Shown here piece by piece: positions 57,776-64,000 of a DNA stretch of 64,000 bases (position 1 is the stretch's first letter; each line of letters starts with the position of its first letter). Position numbers and translations under genes: made by a program. The DNA comes from Schistocerca nitens. Lineage: Eukaryota; Arthropoda; Insecta; Orthoptera; Acrididae. A model generated the notes under the pieces. The model had not been told where the DNA came from. It saw only the letters and a list, made by a program, of their open reading frames with translations, and ran no database searches. The DNA lies in the NCBI RefSeq assembly GCF_023898315.1, contig NC_064618.1:248347076-248411075 (forward strand). Reading direction: 5' to 3'.

Positions 57776-58874
57776 ATGAGTCTAGCAATTTATGGATGTC
57801 ATTTAAATAGGTTGAATACTGCTTGTAGATCAGACAATGTGTAATACTGACACATGATGGAAAACTGTAATACAAGGCCTCCAGACGGAGGCTTGGTATA
57901 GTGTTTGTAAGTACTCATAATATCTCCTCTTGGTAGATAGCATCTATGCCCTTCAGATGACCAGATCTTGCTGATCCACATACAACTGCCAAGAACTTTA
58001 AGCTTAAATGTGCAGTTTACTCTTCCAATGACTTCCATGGCAGTTTGAACTAGCTCATTACAGTCATATGATTCACAAATAATACTTGCATTCTTATTGT
58101 GAATATTATGCAATGGAGGCCATGGCAAAAATAGTGACCATCAGGGCATTTTTGTTCTGTTAAAAAAAAGTTCTTAAAATCCTTCCCTGACTTGTCCTTC
58201 CTGTCTTGGCAACATTTCAGAAGTCATTATAAACATGGGAAACTGTCAGATAATTCTGTTGCCAAATGGTAACATAGCCAACACCTACAAGGTATAGGAG
58301 ATCCTGTCTGACATCTGCCTCTAGCAGTACAGGTTGTCAATGGTATAAGGATACCTATTTAACTCCCACTGAAAAACTAATAAACAAGACAACAGATAAC
58401 CATCTGCACAAAAGTCTTTCCAATACAGGAAGTGAGTACCACATTATGATACACACTTACATAAATATCGTGCTTTGCTGTTTTCAAAAGGATTATCCTG
58501 GCTCTATACATGGCATGGAATGGTCCATTTTCTAGAGCCAGCTAAATAGTACAAAGATAATTCCTTTTGCCATCCCTGTGAGTACCACAACATGAAGCAA
58601 TGCACTTCTCTTTATCATGTGCTATGTTGGGAGCAACTGATAATGCCAAATCCACATCTTACACAGACAAAGGGCTTTTGCAAGTCACACAGTTGTTGGA
58701 TGAAATGCCCCGACTGCCACCCTCAGCAATTTTTCTGTGTTGTCAGTAGACTGGATATGACAGGCAGTGGTGATTATTAGTGGGAAACATACAGCCATGG
58801 CCTGCACTATGCAACTACAGTTAGTCTGGGGTGCATAGTCTGAAATGTTTTAATTTCTGTGTGACAGTACGTTT

Positions 58875-58877
<3 letters not shown>
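57776..58877. other. No supported feature
   Basis: No recognisable gene or repeat boundary. I looked here for an N-terminal SCCPDH exon and found none. Confidence 0.4.
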
Positions 58878-58915
<38 letters not shown>

Positions 58916-59057
58916 TGTGAGGTTTAAGGGCGCTCAACTACTGAGGTCATTAGCGCCCACTCACTGTTGTTAGAGCACAGGGAATCTAGTAAAACTCAAG
59001 GGGAGGGGGGGACACCAGAAAGACCTAACAAAGATGTGGATAAAATAAGTAAAAAGG

Positions 59058-62000
59058 TTAGATGTCTTTGGACAAGCCAGTCAAAGTTATAAAACGCAGA
59101 ACACGAGCAGCTGCTCGAGCGTCATCAGCTAAAATATCCGGTAAAGTAGATGGCATGGACAGGACAACACGAGATTGACTAAAGCGGGGATACGACAATA
59201 AAACATGACGCACTGTTAATGCCTGACCACAAGGGCACTGCGGGGCTGGGTCACCGGAGAGCAGGTAGTGGTGGCTAAACCGGCAATGCCCAATCCGCAA
59301 CCTGGTCAGAAGGACCTCCTCTCGCCGAGATGGTCGGGAGGAGGTTGTCCAAGCAGTTGGGAACGGTTTTACTGCCCGGAGCTTGTTTCCTTGGAGGGAT
59401 GACCAAGCATCCCACCACAACGACACGAGCCTCTTACAAACATCCCCACGAACATCAGATGACGGGACACAATGGGAGGCTGGCCGAGGCAGGAGGACTG
59501 CAGCCTTGGCTGCAGCATCCACAGCCTCATTCCCAGGCACTCCTACATGTCCGGGAACCCACAGAAAGCTGACAGGAGAACCATTATCAGCGAAAGAATG
59601 GAGGGACTGCTGTATCCTTTGAGCCAAGGGATGGACCGGATAGGGAGCTCCAAGGTTCTGAAGAGCACTGAGTGAGTCAGAGCAGAGTACATACGATGAA
59701 TGGTGGTGGCGGCGGGCATACTGAACGGCCTGATCGAGAGCAAAAAGCTCGGCGGTAAAGCTGGAACATTGGTCGAGGAGCCGGTATTTAAAGTTGGCGG
59801 CCCCGACGACAAAGGCACAGCCGACACCATCGACAGTTTTGGAGCCATCTGTATAAATAAAGGTGTGACCGGCAAGTCGAGCACGAAGTTCGACAAACCG
59901 TGAGCAATACACTGCAGCCGGAGTACCCTCCTTCGGGAGTGAGCTGAGGTCGAGATAAATATGAACCGGAGCCTGGAGCCAAGGTGGTGTCGGGCTCTCA
60001 CCCTCTCTGAAGGTGGTAGGGAGGGCAAAATCCAATTGTCTAAGCAGGCGACGGAAGTGGACTCCGGGGGGGGGGGGGGGGGGGGGGGGGGGCAGGGCAG
60101 ACACATACAAGTCGTACTGACGGTCGAGAGAATCGGCGAAGAAGGACTCGTAAGAGGGGTGGTCAGGCATAGACAACAGCTGGCAGGCATACCGACACAG
60201 CAGTACGTCGCGCCAGTAGGTCAATGGTAATTTGGCAGCTTCAGCATAAAGACTCTCGACAGGACTAGTGTAGAAGGCTCCGGTCGCAAGACGTAACCCC
60301 CGATGGTGGATGGAGTTGAGACGGCGTAAGAGGGATGGCCGAGCAGACGAGTAGACGAAGCTCCCATAATCCAGCTTTGATCGGACTATGGACCGATACA
60401 AGCGAAGCAGGATAGTGCGATCCGCTCCCCAAGATGAATCACTAAGAACTCTGAGGACATTAAGAGAACGTGTACAACGGGCTGCCAAATAAGAGACATG
60501 TGGAGACCAACACAGTTTCCTGTCCAACGTGAGCCCTAGAAACTTAGTTGTTTCCACGAATGGGAGAACAACGGGACCGAGATGTAAGGATGGCGGAAGG
60601 AACGCTTTATATCGCCAAAAGTTGATACAAACCGTCTTCTCTTCAGAGAACCGGAAGTCATTTGCCACGCTCCATGAGTATAGGCTGTCTAGACAACGCT
60701 GAAGGCAGCGCTCCAGGAGGCATGTTCTCTGGGCACTGCAGTAGATCGCGAAGTCATCGACAAAGAGAGAGCCTGAGACATTAGGTGGAATGCAATCCAT
60801 AATTGGATTGATCGCGATGGCAAAAAGGGCTACGCTCAAGACGGAGCCCTGAGGCACTCCGTTCTCCTGGAGGAAGACGTCGGACAATACGGAACCCACA
60901 CATACCCTAAACTTTCGATCCGTTAAAAAGGAATCAATAAAAAGGGGCAGGCGACCGCGTAGGCCCCACCTGTGCATAGTGCGGAGGATACCTCCTCTCC
61001 AACAGGTATCATAAGCCTTCTCCAAATCGAAGAACACGGCTACCGTTTGGCGCCTTCGCAAAAAGTTGTTCATGATGAATGTCGACAAGGTGACAAGGTC
61101 ACAAGGTGGTCAACAGCGGAGCGGCGGCGACGAAAACAGCATTGGACATTGGTAAGTAGCCGTCGAGATTCAAGAATCCAAACTAACCGAGCATTAACCA
61201 TGCGCTCCATCACCTTACAGACACAGCTTGTAAGAGAAATGGGGCGGTAACTAGAAGGAAGGTGTCTATCCTTCCCGGGTTTGGGTATAGGAACAACGAC
61301 GGCGTCACGCCAACGCATGGGGACCTGACCTTCGGTCCAGACGCGATTGTAGGTACGAAGAAGGAAGCTTTTGCCCACCGGAGAAAGGTGTGCCAGCATC
61401 TGAACGTGAATGGCATCTGGCCCCGGAGCAGAGGACCGGGACAGTGCAAGCGCACGTTCGAGTTCCCGCATAGTAAAGGGGGCATTATAAGTTTCCAGAT
61501 TCAGCGAGTCGAAGGAAGGTCGCCGAGCCTCTTCTGCCTCTTTCCTGGGAAGGAAGGCAGGGTGGTAATGGGCGGAGCTTGAAACCTCTGCGAAAAACTG
61601 GCCGAAGGCGTTGGAGACAGCCACAGGATCAACGAGGACCTCATTACCTGAGGTCAGGCCGGGTACCGAGAAGTGGGCCTTAATGCCCGACAGCCGGCGC
61701 AGGCCACCCCCATACGACAGAAGAGGGAGTAAAACTGTTAAAGGAGCTGGTGAAAGAGGCCCAACAGGCTTTTTTGCTGTCTTTGATGACTCTACGGCAT
61801 TGTGCTCGGAGTCGTTTGTATCCAATACAATTCGCTAACGTAGGATGGCGGCAAAAGGTGCGTAAAGCACGTCGTCGAGCACGGATAGCGTCTCTACAAG
61901 CCTCGTTCCACCTGGGGACGGAAATGCGACGTGAAGAAAAGGTAGTACGAGGAATGGAACGTTCGGCGGCATTGATGATAACAGCCTTGAGGTATTCGAC

Positions 62001-62768
62001 CTGACTGTCACAACTGAGAAAATCGTGGTCCGGAAAGGTTGCCAGGGAGGAGTAAAGTCCCCAGTCAGCTTTCGGTATGTTCCAGCTCGAAGGACGTGGG
62101 GATGGGGTGTGGTGCAGGAGACGAACGACACAGGGGAAGTGGTCGCTTGAATAGGTGTCAGAAAGGACATACCACTCGAACCGACGGGCAAGAGTGGTAG
62201 AACAGATCGAGAGGTCCAAGTGAGAGTAGGTATGAGTAGAGTCCGAGAGGAAAGTTGGGGCGCCATTATTGAGGCAGACAAGATTGAGATGGTTGAAGAG
62301 ATCCGCCAAGAGTGAGCCTCTTTGACAGGATGCAGGAGAGCCCCAAAGGGGATGATGGGCATTGAAGTCGCCAAACAATAAAAACGGCGGGGGAAGCTGA
62401 ACGATCAGGTGCATCATGTCAGCCCGACTAACAGCAGATGACGATGGAGTGTAGATGGTACAAACTGAAAAAGTAAAAGCAGAAAGAGTAATACGGACAG
62501 CTATTGCTTGGAGTGGGGTGGTCAATGGGATGGGATGGTAATAGACATCGTCCCGAACGAGCAACATGACCCCACCATGAGCTGGGATACCGTCCACAGG
62601 GGTGAGGTCATACCGCTCCGAGGTATAGTGGGTAAAGGCAATACGGTCAGTCGGGCGCAACTTGGTTTCCTGGAGACCAAGGACGAGCGGACAGTGCAGG
62701 CGGAGGAGCAGTTGTAATTCCTCCCAATTAGATCGAATACCTCTTATGTTCCAATGTAACAAGGCCAT
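59058..62768 (-). pseudogene. I-clade ORF2: endonuclease, RT and RNase H
   Basis: ATG at 62768. Endonuclease motifs MALLHWNIRGI, LGLQETKL, FGDFNAHHPLWG, SSDHFP. A frameshift at about 61703-61712 follows. RT then starts with SSAPGPDAIHVQML and VVVPIPKPGK, and a second frameshift at about 61083-61110 is due to an extra 8-bp unit. A final 676-codon frame (61088-59058) has VFFDLEKAYDT, GVPQGSVLS, catalytic FVDDFAIYC, a nine-Pro run encoded by 27 G, RNase H (YTDGSK, TAELFAL, CSDSLSAL, VPGHVGVPGNEAVD) and a C-terminal Cys-His-like region. Restoring activity would need at least two frame corrections, so it is a pseudogene as it stands. Confidence 0.88.
60066..60092. repeat. Run of 27 G inside LINE ORF2
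   Basis: Encodes nine Pro in frame on the minus strand, between RT and RNase H. Confidence 0.95.
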
Positions 62769-62811
62769 CGCTAGTCAAAAAAGAGGGGGAACGAGACGGG
62801 GGAAGAGCTGG

Positions 62812-63242
62812 TCACCTCGACGGCCGCGGAGGGTCAGGTTTCGAGGGAACAACGCTACAACCGGCGGGAGGCGGATCCTGTTCCATCGAGTCGTCGCCAG
62901 CTGCGGCCGCTGTCCCTGGTTGTGCAGGAGGGGCAGCATCATTTGCCGACGAGAGGCCAGCTGAGCGCCTGGCAGCAGAGCGTCCCGGCGAAACTGAGGA
63001 CGGCCGGGAGCAGCGACTCACGGATGGAGCGTCAGACGAAACGCGCCGGGGTGGAGAGGGGATAGAGACTTCTTCTTGGAGGCCTTCTTGGAAGTCCGAG
63101 AAGGCGCAGGGATGGTGGGCTGGACCCGAAGAAGGTCCTCACGCGCGGGGTCCGTTTTGGAACGCCGGACCTTGGAAGATGGGGTCCGGAACGTTTCCCC
63201 GATGGACGCCTGAGAAGAGGATCGCTTCTCAGGCGGCGGCGG

Positions 63243-63277
<35 letters not shown>

Positions 63278-64000
63278 GAGGAGGAGGAAGGGTGGCCCCT
63301 GGGGCAGAGGGGGCGGAGGCCACGGGGGAGGAGGATTTGGAAGGGAGGGATTTGGGAGGCGGAGGCAGAGACCCCGGATGGGGGGAGGAGGCGGAGGGGG
63401 GACAGGATAGGGGTGAGGATACCGCGGAAGGAATGGACACAACTGAGGCAAACGAAGTGGTCAACGGCACGGGATGGAGGCGGTCATACTTCTTCCTGGC
63501 CTCATAATAAGAGAGACGATCCAAAGTTTTGAGTTCTTGTATCATCTTCTTCTCCTTCTGATATGCGGGGCAGTCTGAGGACCTAGGCAAGTGGATGCCA
63601 GAACAATTAACGCACCGAGGTGGTGGGGTGCATGTATGTTCCTCACAAAGAAGACGTCCACAATCGCCACAAAGGGGCTCAGCCTCACACCGTGACGACA
63701 TGTGCCCAAAGCGCAAACACCAAAAACAGCGCATAGGAGGCGGAATGTAAGGTCGCACGTCACACCGGTAGCACATCACCTTTACCTTCTCCGGGAGAAC
63801 GTCCCCCTCGAAGGCGAGGATAAAGGCCCCGGTGTCGATGCGACGGTCTTTGGGGCCGCGCTGGACTCGCCGGACGAAATGCACGCCTCAGCGCTCCAGG
63901 TTGGCCCTGAGCTCCTCATCAGATTGCAGCAGGAGGTCCCGATGAAAAATAACCCCCTGCGTCCTATTTAGTGCCAGATGCGGGACAATGGACACCGGGA
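62812..64000 (-). pseudogene. I-clade ORF1 (gag-like), partial
   Basis: Open from the window edge except for a TGA at 63890-63888 (CGA to TGA fits CpG decay). Then CYRCDVRPY, CFWCLRFGHMSSRC (CX2CX4HX4C), further Cys-rich pairs, a Pro-rich stretch encoded by G and GGA runs (63238-63290), and a basic tail (SKKASKKKS). The main frame stops at 63018; the C-terminus probably continues in another frame to about 62812. ORF1 proteins of this group bind the element's RNA. Confidence 0.78.
63238..63290. repeat. G-run and (GGA)n tract in LINE ORF1
   Basis: A G tract and then about ten GGA units, encoding a polyproline stretch on the minus strand. Confidence 0.92.

Larger units (their letters stand above)
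58878..64000 (-). mobile_element. I-clade LINE, 5' end beyond the window
   Basis: ORF1 with CCHC knuckles (63018 to beyond 64000), ORF2 with endonuclease, RT and RNase H (62768-59058), and a 37-base poly(A) tail (T-run at 58878-58914 on the plus strand). RNase H downstream of RT is diagnostic of the I group. It is lightly damaged compared with other LINEs here. Confidence 0.9.

Noticed and set aside
57799-58128. 109-codon minus-strand frame as a missing N-terminal SCCPDH exon
   Set aside because: It shows none of the family's N-terminal motifs (Rossmann GASGFTG-type, SSGFDSIP-type) and has no matching splice phase.
63179-63532. Plus-strand Glu/Gly-rich frame opposite LINE ORF1
   Set aside because: Antisense of the GGA and G runs that encode polyproline in ORF1.

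Overview
This is a window of a repeat-rich arthropod nuclear genome, most likely an orthopteran (a grasshopper or locust with a very large genome). Supporting signs are a spliced animal gene with multi-kilobase introns, many TE families in all states of decay, tRNA-derived SINEs with target-site duplications (TSDs), microsatellites, and no bacterial-style gene packing. The orthopteran assignment rests on my recollection of similar repeats in Schistocerca and is inference. The reading frames, splice sites, TIRs and TSDs below are read directly from the sequence.

The only host gene I can support is on the minus strand. Five coding exons (50900-50770, 50686-50449, 37120-36953, 29093-28999, 24293-24188) join in frame with GT-AG introns. 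They encode about 245 residues of the C-terminal part of a saccharopine dehydrogenase-like oxidoreductase (SCCPDH), ending at a TGA at 24188-24190. The introns measure 83 bp, 13.3 kb, 7.9 kb and 4.7 kb, and the three long ones are filled with transposons. I did not find the N-terminal exons, which should lie at higher coordinates.

Layout. 1-12300: a tRNA-like foldback element, an apparently intact mariner inside a hAT relic, decayed Tc1 and mariner copies, a SINE, two hAT fragments arranged head to head, a LINE inverted repeat, a second Tc1/mariner relic and a Penelope fragment. 12340-16690: a nearly complete Penelope-like element (PLE) with RT and GIY-YIG regions, whose tail holds three copies of a ~190-bp repeat in alternating orientation; one copy has a hammerhead-ribozyme core. 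17262-23428: two RTE-type LINE copies. 24188-50900: the SCCPDH gene, with a PLE fragment, a Tc1 fragment, a possible LTR, a SINE, a third RTE copy, a 5'-truncated Ty3/gypsy element with an env relic (itself split by a 2.1-kb non-autonomous element), and a minus-strand PLE in its introns. 51060-57775: a CR1/jockey-like LINE interrupted by a Tc1-like element and a fourth RTE copy. 58878-64000: an I-clade LINE (RT plus RNase H, CCHC ORF1) running off the right edge.

Nearly all TE genes are broken, and each break is noted. The exceptions are the mariner transposase (1721-2794), which is open throughout, and long stretches of the RTE copy at 31994-35262 and the I-clade LINE.
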